From contig CAMRHE010000017.1 in the NCBI GenBank assembly GCA_947044405.1, positions 10,136,001 through 10,200,000 on the forward strand: a stretch of DNA of 64,000 nt. Direction: 5' to 3'. The notes under the pieces were generated by a model. It had not been told where the DNA came from and did no database searches. It was given only the letters and a program-made list of their open reading frames with translations. Source of the DNA: Leptodactylus fallax. Taxonomy: Eukaryota > Chordata > Amphibia > Anura > Leptodactylidae. Positions 25,571 through 37,400 of the stretch are shown here, piece by piece; position 1 is the stretch's first letter; every line of letters starts with the position of its first letter. The translations under genes were made by a program, and so were the position numbers.

Positions 25571-28012
25571 TGTGTGTGTGTGTATATACAGTATATACTA
25601 GTGATGTGTGTGTATACATGGGTGACATGTGTGTGTAGTGTATATACAGTATATACTAGTGATGTGTGTGTATACATCGGTGACATGTATGTATAGTGTA
25701 TATACAGTATATACTAGTGACGTGTGTATATACAGTATATACTAGTGACGTGTGTATATACAGTATATACTAGTGATGTGTGTATATATAGTGATGTGTG
25801 TGTATACATCGGTGACATGTATGTATAGTGTATATACAGTATATACTAGTGACGTGTGTGTATACATCGGTGACATGTGTGTGTAGTGTATATACAGTAT
25901 ATACTAGTGATGTGTGTGTATACATCGGTGACGTGTGTATAGTGTATATACAGTATATACTAGTGACGTGTGTATATACAGTATATACTAGTGATGTGTG
26001 TGTATACATCGGTGACGTGTGTGTAGTGTATATACAGTATATACTAGTGATGTGTGTATATACAGTATATACTAGTGATGTGTGTGTATACAGTATATAC
26101 AAGTGATGTGTGTGTATATATAGTGATGTGTGTGTATACATCGGTGACATGTGTGTATAGTGTATATACAGTATATACTAGTGATGTGTGTGTATACATC
26201 GGTGACATGTGTGTATAGTGTATATACAGTATATACTAGTGACATGTGTGTATATATCGGTGACGTGTGTGTAGTGTATATACAGTATATACTAGTGACG
26301 TGTGTGTATACATCGGTGACATGTATGTATAGTGTATATACAGTATATACTAGTGATGTGTGTGTATACATCGGTGACATGTATGTATAGTGTATATACA
26401 GTAATACTAGTGACGGGAAACAGAAACAGGAGGGAAATAGTGATGTGTGTGTATACATCGGTGACATGTATGTATAGTGTATATACAGTATATACTAGTG
26501 ACGTGTGTATATACAGTATATACTAGTGATGTGTGTATATATAGTGATGTGTGTGTATACATCGGTGACGTGTGTATAGTGTATATACAGTATATACTAG
26601 TGACGTGTGTATATACAGTATATACTAGTGATGTGTGTGTATACATCGGTGACGTGTGTGTAGTGTATATACAGTATATACCAGTGACGTGTGTATATAC
26701 AGTATATACCAGTGACGTGTGTATATACAGTATATACCAGTGACGTGTGGAACACGGTGACGTGGTGTAGTGTATATACAGTATATACCAGTGACGTGTG
26801 TGTATACATCGGTGACATGTGTGTATAGTGTATATACAGTAATACCAGTGACGGGGAACACGGTGACGGGTGTAGTGTATATACAGTAATACTAGTGAGT
26901 GTGTGATACACGGTGACATGTATGTATAGTGTATATACAGTAATACTAGTGACGTGTGTATATACAGTATATACTAGTGATGTGTGTATATATAGTGACG
27001 TGTGTGTATACATCGGTGACATGTATGTATAGTGTATATACAGTATATACTAGTGAGTGTGTGTATACATCGGTGACGTGTGTGTAGTGTATATACAGTA
27101 TATACAGTGACGTGTGTATATACAGTATATACTAGTGATGTGTGTGTATACATCGGTGACATGTGTGTATAGTGTATATACAGTATATACCAGTGACGTG
27201 TGTGTATACATCGGTGACGTGTGTGTAGTGTATATACAGTATATACTAGTGATGTGTGTGTATACATCGGTGACATGTATGTATAGTGTATATACAGTAT
27301 ATACTAGTGACGTGTGTATATACAGTATATACTAGTGATGTGTGTATATATAGTGATGTGTGTGTATACATCGGTGACATGTGTGTATAGTGTATATACA
27401 GTATATACTAGTGACTGTTTATACATCGGTGACGTGTGTGTAGTGTATATACAGTATATACTAGTGAGTTTATGTACAGTATATACTAGTGATGTGTGTG
27501 TATACATCGGTGACGTGTGTGTAGTGATATACAGATATATAGTGACGTGTGTATATACAGTATATACTAGTGATGTGTGTGTATACATCGGTGACATGTG
27601 TGTATAGTGTATATACAGTATATACCAGTGACGTGTGTGTATACATCGGTGACTGTGTGTGTAGTGTATATACAGTATATACTAGTGATGTGTGTGTATA
27701 CATCGGTGACATGTATGTATAGTGTATATACAGTATATACTAGTGACGTGTGTATATACAGTATATACTAGTGATGTGTGTATATATAGTGATGTGTGTG
27801 TATACATCGGTGACATGTGTGTGATCTGTCAGCCGGCCCGTCCTCCGCCTCCTCCCCCGTGTGTGTAATGTGTGTGTGCGGGAAGTTCCTGTCAGGAGGG
27901 CGGGGGCTGGGAGGGACGAGCCGGGTGAAGGAAGACCTGTAATTCCGCTCTGGCCTCCGGAATCCCCGGCAGGGTCACACGGGGGGGATATTGGGGGTCG
28001 TGATGACGCGCT

Positions 28013-28028
28013 GTGGCCCCCTGAGGGC
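28013..28028 (-). promoter_or_regulatory. CTCF-like motif 1
   Basis: On the minus strand the sequence reads GGCCCTCAGGGGGCCA, resembling the CTCF core (CC-x-C-x-AGGGGGC). CTCF sites flank the CAG repeat of human ATXN7. By-eye motif match only. Confidence 0.3.
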
Positions 28029-28101
28029 CGGAACCCTCACCTAACAGCCGGCACTGAGCGGTAACCGTGGAGAGGGCGGCGGTGGGGGGGGGGGGGGGTG
28101 A

Positions 28102-28114
28102 GGGAGGGGGCGCT
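28102..28114 (+). promoter_or_regulatory. CTCF-like motif 2
   Basis: GGAGGGGGCGCTG matches the right half of the CTCF consensus (AGGGGGCGCTG). It lies about 240 bases before the CAG tract. By-eye match only. Confidence 0.35.
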
Positions 28115-28272
28115 GTATGTCTCCCCCACAGGCAGTGGCGCCGTACACTACACGTGTTTAACCCCTTTGTTGCCGGGGGGAGAGGGTGACACCAGGGGAG
28201 CTGGCGGGGCCGCCGCGCCTCCTCCTCCTCCTCCTCTTCGCCGTCACTCACCACTTTCTTCTTACATTGTAG

Positions 28273-28464
28273 CAAAAAGAATGTCGGAGCGGCCCGAGGA
28301 TGACGTCAGAGGGGAGCAGCGCAGAGCGGGGGCCCGGCCGCAGCAACGGCGGCAGCAGCAGCAGCAGCAGGCGGGGGACGGCGCGATGGCGGCCCTGCCC
28401 AGTCCCGGAGCCATGCTGGGGCAGCCCTGGGTGCACTGGCTGGACGCTGCCAAGCTGCACGACG
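28273..28464 (+). CDS. ATXN7: ATXN7 exon with start codon and CAG tract (coding from 28281)
   Basis: Acceptor TTCTTACATTGTAG ends at 28272, and eight untranslated bases precede ATG at 28281. The donor is GACG|GTGAGT at 28464/28465. The exon encodes 61 residues plus one base. It is much shorter than the human counterpart because the alanine-rich and proline-rich stretches around the glutamines are nearly absent. The start is fixed by [12 protein letters not shown], which matches the mammalian N terminus. Confidence 0.95.
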
Positions 28465-31400
28465 GTGAGTGTCTGTGGGACTGGGGGGAGGAGGAGGAAG
28501 GGGCTGCTGGCTGTCCTGACTGCTGACCCGCTCCCATTACATCTCCACAGAACTGGACGAAAGTTTCAAGGAGAGCGACAAGAAACGAGAAGCCATGAGA
28601 CTCTGCAAGGAGGGTGAGTGTGAGACCCCGAGTACCCTGCACCTGTCTGCACCCCCATTACTACACCTGTCCGTACACCGGTGTGTACCCTCATAACGAC
28701 ACCCCATCTCTCTGCACCCCAGAACTACACTTATATGTACCTACCATGTTATTAGTACCCCCAATAACTACAGGAGCGTATAGTATTACTAGTACTTACC
28801 ATATCTACACCCGGCTGAGGCTCCCCAATGTAGACCAGCCCGATTTTGCCAGAAATGTACACTTGGGGAATGTACGGTTCATTCACATTGACACGGTTGA
28901 GGGTCGTAGACTCTGTCAGAGCGCCAGATATAGTGCAGCATATTGTGCTATTTTGTCTTCCATTTATTATTGGTTTGGCGACAGCGGATCCTATCACAGC
29001 ATCCGGCAAGGAGATAATACAGTCCAAGTAAAATGTCTTGACCAAATCCTCACATCTAGGACCATCTTAAAGGGGTTCTCAAGAACTTACATATTGATCC
29101 TTAGGAGAGGACATCCATATGTGATCAGTAGGGGTCCAACGCCTGTAAACCCCCACCAATTATCTGATTGAAGGGACTACGGCCCTCGCATGCATTGCGG
29201 CCTCTAACCTGTGCCGATGACTTCACGTACAGTAGCAACTCAGTCTCATTCAAGTGAATGGGGCTGAGCTGCAATATCAAGCAAAACCACTACATTAATT
29301 ACGGCGCTGTACTTTAGTGTTCAGTGAAGTGGCTGCAGCACTCGCCTGAAGGCTACATCTGGGCTCTTGGATGTCAGGCACCCATTGATCACATATTGAT
29401 GACCTATCCTGTGGTTATTAGTGTGTAAGCCCTGGAAAAACCCTTTAATGGGGTTTCCTACAACCTAGAATGTCTTAAAGGGTCTTTTTACACGTATGCT
29501 CTGTCGAAAGGCCAAAGGTAAGTGTCTGATCGCACTTCATGAGAGCCTTGTGTGAATTGAGCAGTGGTAAACATGTATGACCACTACCCTATTCACTATG
29601 GGAGTGATGGAGATCTGTATACAGCTATCTCTGCCAGTCCCATAGAAGCGAATAGTGTTTTGGTCAAATGTGCGCACTCCTGCTCCATTTAGACAGGGGA
29701 CTTGGATGTTGTGAGTCTGATTTCTGGGTCCCCCAGTGATCAAACCCTTCTCTCCCATACTCAGGTTACGGGTTGTTAGGGTATGTTCACATAGAGTTTT
29801 TTGCAGGTGGATTTTTCAGGAGTATTCCGCTTTGCAAAACCAATTGAATTGAATGGGATGTGGCAAAAAAACACTTTTTTTCTGCCTCCTATTCATTTCA
29901 ATGGTGTATGCAAAGCGGGATAAAGCAAAAGATAGGTCCTGAAGCTTCTTCTTTTCTCCAGATGAAAAAAAAAAATCAGCTAGAGAAAAAAAAATCTAAT
30001 ACTGACTCCTACTGAAATGAATGGAAGAGTTGGGAGGAGAGTTTGGAGGTGGACTCTGCCTCAAAAATCCTCCTGCAAAAAACTCTGTGAGCGTACCCTT
30101 ACACTAGCTTTTGTCTCTCCGTTGTTTGGATCCACATGGAGACCCGAACAACGGTGAGCCTGTCCACTAAAGAATTGGTTACCCCCCCCCCCCCGATCCC
30201 ATAGACTATAATGGGGTCTGCCGGGTGGGTGTCTGTTGGAGTCTCTGCCTAAAATTTGCAGAAAGAAAATTCCTGCACGGTGGAATTTTCTCTCCACCAA
30301 TTTTAGGCAGAGTGAACCTAGCCTTACTGGGGAAAAATAAATCTTGAAATGGGTTGTTCAGGAGCATAAAATAAAATGTATGCAGTGGGGGAGGGTTCGA
30401 AAATAAAATAGCACTGATACTTACCTTCATCCCCCCCTCTGTTGCTGCGCTGGGCGGCCATCACCTCCGCTGCTGTGTTTGTATACAGAGCGCCTGCTGC
30501 GGTGACATCATGTTGATGGGACTGCTACTGCCAAACACCACTCTCATGTGATACTGCAGAGGGTCCTGTCGATGTGATGTCACCGCTGCAGCTGCTCTGT
30601 ATACAAACAGAGGGCCGTGACTACCGGCCCAGTGGAGGATGCAGGTAAGAATCAGTGCTATTGTACTTCCTAGTCCTCCCCTTTCTTGCCTGCATTTAAT
30701 GATATGATCCCGGACCACCCCTTTAAGATGCTCTATTTTTTGAGGATTCATTTATACGTGTTCCCCGTGTATTCATTTGAGAATTACCCATTCCTGTTTT
30801 TACAGTGGTGGCTGCTTAAAATCAAATGGTCTTGACCAACGCTAGGTTCACACTAGTGCTGCCTCTCCATTCTGGTCCATCGGAGGCCCAGAACAATGGA
30901 GACATGGACCATTAAAAAAGCAGTTACACATGGAGTCCAGCGGACCCCACTGACTATAATGGGGTCCGTTGTTTTAAAACTGGCAGAGCACGGAGGACTT
31001 TTTCCTTAGCTGATTTTCAGCTGACCGGCACAGCTGTGAACCTAGCTTAATATGGTTGGAAACTGAACCCGTATTCTTAGAGTATGTTCACACGGCAAAA
31101 AGTGAACAGAAATTTGAGGCAGAGTTCTGCCTTCCGTTTTCGCTAGGTTCAGATGAATGGGCCTGATCAGTGGCGTGTCTCGCACCGTGAGTTCTTCAGC
31201 ACAATCGATCAGGGTGCTTATTTTTTCAACGTCCTGCTTTGATCTGCTTGCCTATGGAAGGCAGATTCAGTACGAAATTTGGTGCTGATTTTGAGGTGAA
31301 CATCAGCGCCAAATTACATCATGTGTCATCATTGTCAAATCTCCCAACTAAAGAGTCACAAAGTCTCCTATAAGTATAAATCATTGTTTTTACGTTTATG

Positions 31401-34400
31401 CCAGCCTTACTGGCTGTCACCCAGCTTTTCCTAAAACAGATACAAGAGATTTTGTTCAATGAGAAGTGTCTTTTAGATAATTTCTGAGAGGTCACCGAGA
31501 CAAGTCTCAAGGTGTCATGGATGGGGCTGTGCATTAGAGGACCTGACACTTCTGGCCATGTCTTCTTTAGTAAATACTTCTACTTCTCACGATTTAAAGG
31601 GAACCTGTCAGGCTGTTTGGGACAATTAAACCACCAGTATGCTGTTAAGCGGCCGGGGTTTAGGGTCCAAAACCATTATATCATACTGATGTTCAGCACC
31701 AGTATCCTTAGAAATGAATCCTTGAAGATGCCTGGTGTCTGCTGAGATGAGCCCGCTGAAGGACTGCTGCATGTAGTGAGGCTGAGGTCAGTACACCTTA
31801 TTTCACTGCGCATGTACCCAAAGTGCAGAGCATGTGCAGTGAAGAGAGGTGGATTGACCTCAACTTCACTCCGCATAATGCACACGCTCTGGAGTCCCTC
31901 AGTGGCCTCTTCTCTGCAGACATCGGGCATCTTCAAGGTTTGATTGCTAAAGATACCAGCGGTGGCATGATAGGTGCTTTGGGATTCTAAACCCCAGCTG
32001 CTTAAAGGGGTTGTCCCATTATAAACACTTATCCCCTATCCACAGGTTAAGGGGCCTGATTGCCGGACTCCAGTGATCAGAAGGACCGAAAGTCCCCCTA
32101 AAGCCTCCTTGTGAATTGAGAGCCAGTGCACTTGTGTGACCAGCGCTCCATTCACTGCTTAATCTCGGGCAGTGCTGGTAGCCCCATAGAAGTGGATGGA
32201 GTGCTGATCACATAAGCACACTTTCAGTCCTGATCACAAGGGGACCATCGATCGGGCACAACCCCTTTAATGGCATGCTTGTGGCTTTGCCAGGCCTTTA
32301 CTTTTCCACAGCCCTTGATCTCATATCTTGACAGGTTTCTTTTAACAATTCTGGAGATGTTTTTCTTATAATTTTGGGTTATCTTTCCCCTCTGTTATTC
32401 TCCCTGGAAACTTATAAATCAATTGACAACTAGGTGTTACCAGATGGGTTTTTTTTCTTCCACACCCTGACACTGGCCAGTCAGTGCGGACATTACCAGA
32501 CTCTGTAGGACACACGTCTTTGACAAGGAGAATAGTAATACCCAGTTGTCAGTTTATTCATACCTGTTCAGGAGGAATAAAAGAGGAATAGCATAGTTTA
32601 GAGTCCTAAGAAAAGTTGCATCAAAATTGTTATTTCGGGGGAGTACAAGGATTTACTGAAAGGGACACCTCAGGAGCGGTGACGGGTCCTCTTTAGGCTT
32701 GTGTTCATGTCAGTGACAACCCATTAGTAAAGTTTGGAAAGCTTATGATCCCCTGATAAGTGATGGGAGGTTACACTCAGAAGGCAGTCCCGTTTATTTT
32801 AGTAGTGGAGGACCGAGCCAAGGACCTCCAGCGATGATGTCTTCTGCCTCACTGACCTGACATAAACTTATCTACTCTCTGTTTGCTCTGTGGTTATATC
32901 CCTGTTTGGTGTTTTTCACCTTGTGCTGTTCAAGTGCAATGTTTGCATCTCCTTGAGTACACTCTCAGGTATTCTCAGCCATATTGTCATATCCGCCTTT
33001 GGAGCCCTTAATGCGCACCTCCAGTTATAAAACCACTTTTCATACAGTAAATGAATATTACAGGGGAATATAAGATACCAAGGAATAGCTTATTAAAGAA
33101 ATCTGTTTCCTTCTCCATTTATTAAGCTGCTCTTCTCCTCCTTATCTTCTCTCAGTCTATGTATTTGTCTCTATCACATAGACATCTATGGAGAGACGGA
33201 GGCTGTTAATGGATTTATTGCCTCCTTCTGTGCAGTGGTGGAGTCTTATCAGAAAACATAGCAGTGTCAGACGAGCGCCACTATATCAGGGTTTAGCAGT
33301 TATTTGTGTGTCTTTCCCAACGTCCTCCTTCCCCCTCCACTCTCCATAGACTTCTATGTAAAAAAAATAACTTTGTCCAATAAATGGAGAAGGAAACAGA
33401 TTTCTTTTAATAAGATATATTACAGAGTTTCTTATATTCACCTGTGGTATTATGATTGGAGGTGCACTTAAAAAAGTAAGGATATATCTGTGTTTCCGAT
33501 ATTGAATGCCTCTGACTGTCCTCTTTGTTTTTATGAGATTTACCCCTTAATGTCTGTATTTATTTGGTAAGGCTACTTTCTTGTTTTAGGATCATGACAT
33601 TAGATGCTTTGCCGGCTGTGTCCAGATGTAATTCTGGAGTCCGGTTCTCAGGGTCTTGTGCTATATGGACACAGTGTATTGTTGGCAGGTAGTAACGGTA
33701 TGAGAAAGCTTATGTAGGTGTATGGGCAATGTCACCAGAACCCAGCAGGTCAACCCAGCCCTGCCGATAGATAGGTTCGGGTCACTATAATCACTGATAC
33801 TTTCCCCTTGTGAATCGTTGCCTCCATTGCTAAGATATCGCTGTTTGTCAATATGGAAATGAACTCTTTGGAGCAACAAGGGCATTGCTGTTACCTCTTT
33901 GGAGCGATGGCTGCATCCTTGTTTCTCCAACATCAGCAATATCTTTGCATTGGAGGCAGCGATTCACTAAGCGATAACGCCATTTGATTTAGGTGACCCT
34001 AACCTATCTATCTGTGGGGCTGGGTGCTGGTGACAGACTCCCTTTAAGTAACACTTTAAATATGAGTCACGTATTTCAGGACGAACATCACTAATCCTTA
34101 AATATTCGGTGACATCAATGCTGACCAAATACATAGCTGCACTACACGTGTCACCTGAATGTATGAAGACTGGGGAACAGATGCAGTGACTGTAGTGTCA
34201 CTTAATACACCTGAATGTATGTGTGTATATTGTCCCCATACTGTATATTCCTGTCACACAAGAGGCACTTATAAAGTGTTAATTCAGCAGTTTTAGGAAA
34301 ATGCCTGGGGCACAATGGATGGTGTCAGATCATAAAATATATGACCGTACATCACATGACCATGGAAGTAAGGCAGGGTTCACATCTGCAGAGTCCACCG

Positions 34401-37400
34401 AAAATTGGCCGAGTAAAAAGTCCTGCATGGAGGTTTTTTTTTTCTCCGCCGCTTTCAGTTTAAAAATGACGGACCCCATTATAGTCAGTGGGTTCCGCAG
34501 GGCTTCGTGTGTAACCACTGTTTTAGTCTACCTCTCTGTTCTGGTCCTCCGATGGAGAGCTAGTGCAGGGGTAGGCAACCTTCAGCACTCCAGCTGTTGT
34601 AAAACTACAACTCCCAGCATGCATACTTGCTCTGCTCTTCTTGGAACACCCATGGAAGTGAATGGAGCATGTTGGGAGTTGTAGTTTCACAGCAGCTGGA
34701 ATGACGAAGGTTTCTGATCCCTGCGCTAGCGTAAGCAGTATGAATGACAGCAAACAGAGATCTAGGAAACAATGAGGAATTGATACATAAAGTATATAAA
34801 GAATTATACAAACAATAAGATTTGTCCTTCGAAATTTGTCAGACCTCCCCTTTAACGTCTCGGTTACACCATTCCTGTGAATGGCGCTGTGTCGGCAGGG
34901 TTTGTTTTTGTGCTTTATGTTGATTTGTAATACCATGCAGCTATCCTTGGTGGTTTTGGAGATGTTTTTGTGACTGCTTAGCAGGTCTGTGGAGCTGGAA
35001 TCAGGACCAATTTTGGGTGGAGTCAGAAAAAAATAATTATTTTTAATTACATTATGCAATTTTTAATACTGTATAATTAATTAGATCCATAGCTTGTTAC
35101 ATATTTTACTTTCCTAGGAATTCACGCACTAGCTTAATGAACGTGCGGATCTTTACGACTTCTGTGTGATCATGGCTCTATTCAGATGAAAGTTGTGCAA
35201 AACGGATGTGAAAAGGGGATGTCCTTTTTGCATCCGTGGGGCACCTATTTTCACGGATGCCTAATAGATTAAAGTCTATTAGGGATCCGGCAAAAATAGC
35301 ATGTTCTATTTTTTGATGGTCTGTTAAAATGGACCATCAAAAAAATTGGTCATGTGAATAGTCTCATTCATGTGAATTCATTTTAATGCAGCCGTGTGAC
35401 AGCTGTTTAACAAAAAAACTTTCACACAAACTTGAGCATCATTTGTGTGAATAGAGCTTAAAGCCAAGGCTCCACGGAGCGAAAACTCCACAATTTTGCC
35501 GCAACAGAAATGCAGCGTTTTACATTACCTGCATAGTGGATTGTATTCTGGTTAATCCCATCCACACATTGCAGAAAAATATCCGCATCGGAAATGCTGC
35601 GATTTCAAAAACCTTTGCGTTTTTGTAAATTGCAGCATGTCAATTATACCTACGGAAACGCTGGCTAAGTGTCCATAGCTGCACAACCCCTTTAAGGCTA
35701 GGTTCACACTAGTGCTCGGTCTCCGTTCAGGGATTCCGTCCCCCATTCCTTTTTAAGTGGATAGGGTTTCTGTATTTTTTTTTTTTTTTTTTTTTTTACG
35801 GAAACCCGAACGCTAGTGTGAACTGATTTACAGCATGTTGCAAAATCTCCCCTTACTGTATAGTTCACTTGTGGTCCACAGATGGCTATACAGGGGCATT
35901 TCTATACCTGGTCTTTTGTACAGGACGTTTGTCCATGGGCCCCTCCAGTGATACAGGGGACAATATCTGATCATATAATAATCTGGTGGCATGTGCATAG
36001 ACCTATACAACTGCGCACAGTGCCTAGCAGTGTATACAGACCCGTATGCTTCATTGTGCCTTTATTCACATGATGGAATTTTGATGTGTATTCCATGATA
36101 AACGTCACGTGAAATCCGCCTCCTATTGATGTAAATAGGAATCCTTGCTGTAGATTAAGCAGACTGGATTTTTTTTCCACATGGATTTAAAATCTATATG
36201 ACTCCATGCAGAATCCGCAGCGGGTTACCACCTGCATGTTAATCCCATCGACTAGGGTAATCTGTGTGAGAATCCATAGCAAGCAAGTCAAGCTGTGAAT
36301 TTGCAGCAGAAATTCCAGAATTAGCCTTGGATTTTTGCCACGGATTCTGACTTGTCCATCTGCTGTGTGAACATAGCCTTAGGGGGCCTCTATATGACAC
36401 CATCTCTTCCCCTTATAGCAATGTTTCAGGGAAAATGCCTACATAATAAGGCCTGCCATACAGTATGCCACAATTTGTTCACAAAATCTGTAATAGTCCT
36501 GCCAGTCCCTGCATCTTCTAATATATTTGCACTAGTCTGCCAGGACAGATTCACATTTGCCCGTACGCTCCGTTTCGGACCAGTCTGCTGTTTTCTCTGT
36601 AGGTGACACAAACCAGCCGCAGAGTACAGGTTGCTGCTTACAACAGTCATCATTTCACCTACAAGGCATCCATCAATCGACTGTAGTGCAGCCCTATTTT
36701 ACGGTCCTTATGTCCCCAAATTCTCTTCTGACCGCTAGTCAAACTTATAGCAACGTGATCCCTAGGATTCTGCTATTTGTAAATTTCCAGGGAGTATAAC
36801 AGAGGAACAACACAACGTAGAGTTCTAAGAATTGATTATCCAAAATTATTTCATGGATAGTACAGATATTTACTAAAGCAGACATGTCAGCAGAGGGGAC
36901 GGGTTTGTAAAACTTGAACTTCTGATATGGAAAGTTGTGATCCGAGTTGAAGTCAATGGAGAGAAACTTGCATAAAACATTTTCTGCTGCATCGTGTGAA
37001 CTGGATTTGTAATATCCTAGTTTATAGCAGTGTTGTGGAAAATTACCACAACCATGATATGTGAAGCCACCCTTGTAAGCTGCACTTTTACAAGCCGCGT
37101 ACCATAGGTTTATTGGCCATTAAATGGTTAAAGTTCTGGTAATAGCTATATGTTGTCTAACTGCATGTATGTATAGTATACAGTACTTCCAGACTGAGTG
37201 AAGGGGTAGCAGTGCGTGTCCTTGCCCTGATTTTGGTGGGGGTACCACATAAATGTAATAGATGGCCATACACATGAAAGCGAGATAATCGGATCATGTG
37301 TACATAGGCTGGAGAGACATGACCATGTCTAGAAGGAAACCACTTTCTTGCATTGTGGTAACTCAGAAACCACACTCATTTGTTTACTAGCTTCGCTCCT

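Larger units (their letters stand above)
19514..27825. repeat. TA/TG-rich satellite array, ~8.3 kb
   Basis: Thousands of bases are built from a few words: GTATATACAGTATATACTAG, TGACGTGTGTATATACAG, TGATGTGTGTGTATACATCG and GTGACATGTATGTATAGTG. Basic modules are about 30-45 bases and are joined in variable order. GTATATACAGTATATAC is a near-perfect palindrome repeated in almost every unit. Long open frames on both strands (Tyr, Ile, His, Thr or Val rich) are composition effects. The right end passes without spacer into the GC-rich island before ATXN7. Local disrupted stretches occur at 23085-23120, 24905-24960, 26400-26440 and 26740-26930. Confidence 0.95.
27826..28272 (+). promoter_or_regulatory. 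ATXN7: CpG-rich island before ATXN7 start; possible untranslated exon ending at 28060
   Basis: The sequence switches abruptly from satellite to GC-rich DNA at about 27830. A possible donor, GAGCG|GTAACC, occurs at 28060/28061, and the acceptor of the first coding exon (TTCTTACATTGTAG) is at 28272. Thus an alternative promoter with a short untranslated exon could lie here. The human gene is known to have an alternative promoter close to its repeat-bearing exon. Contains a G-run at 28084-28097 and two CTCF-like motifs. Confidence 0.5.

Noticed and set aside
19490..27712. Dozens of long open frames on both strands with Tyr/Ile/His/Thr or Val/Tyr repeats
   Set aside because: They follow from the TA/TG satellite composition, occur in several frames and on both strands of the same DNA, and have no domain or splice context.
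28098..28526. 142-codon open frame that starts upstream of the ATXN7 ATG
   Set aside because: It reads through the acceptor at 28272 and the donor at 28464; the conserved start at 28281 and the splice sites define the true exon.
28248..28642. Minus-strand open frames antisense to the first ATXN7 exons
   Set aside because: GC-rich shadow frames with leucine, serine or cysteine runs from the reversed CAG tract. An antisense RNA is possible, but no protein is supported.
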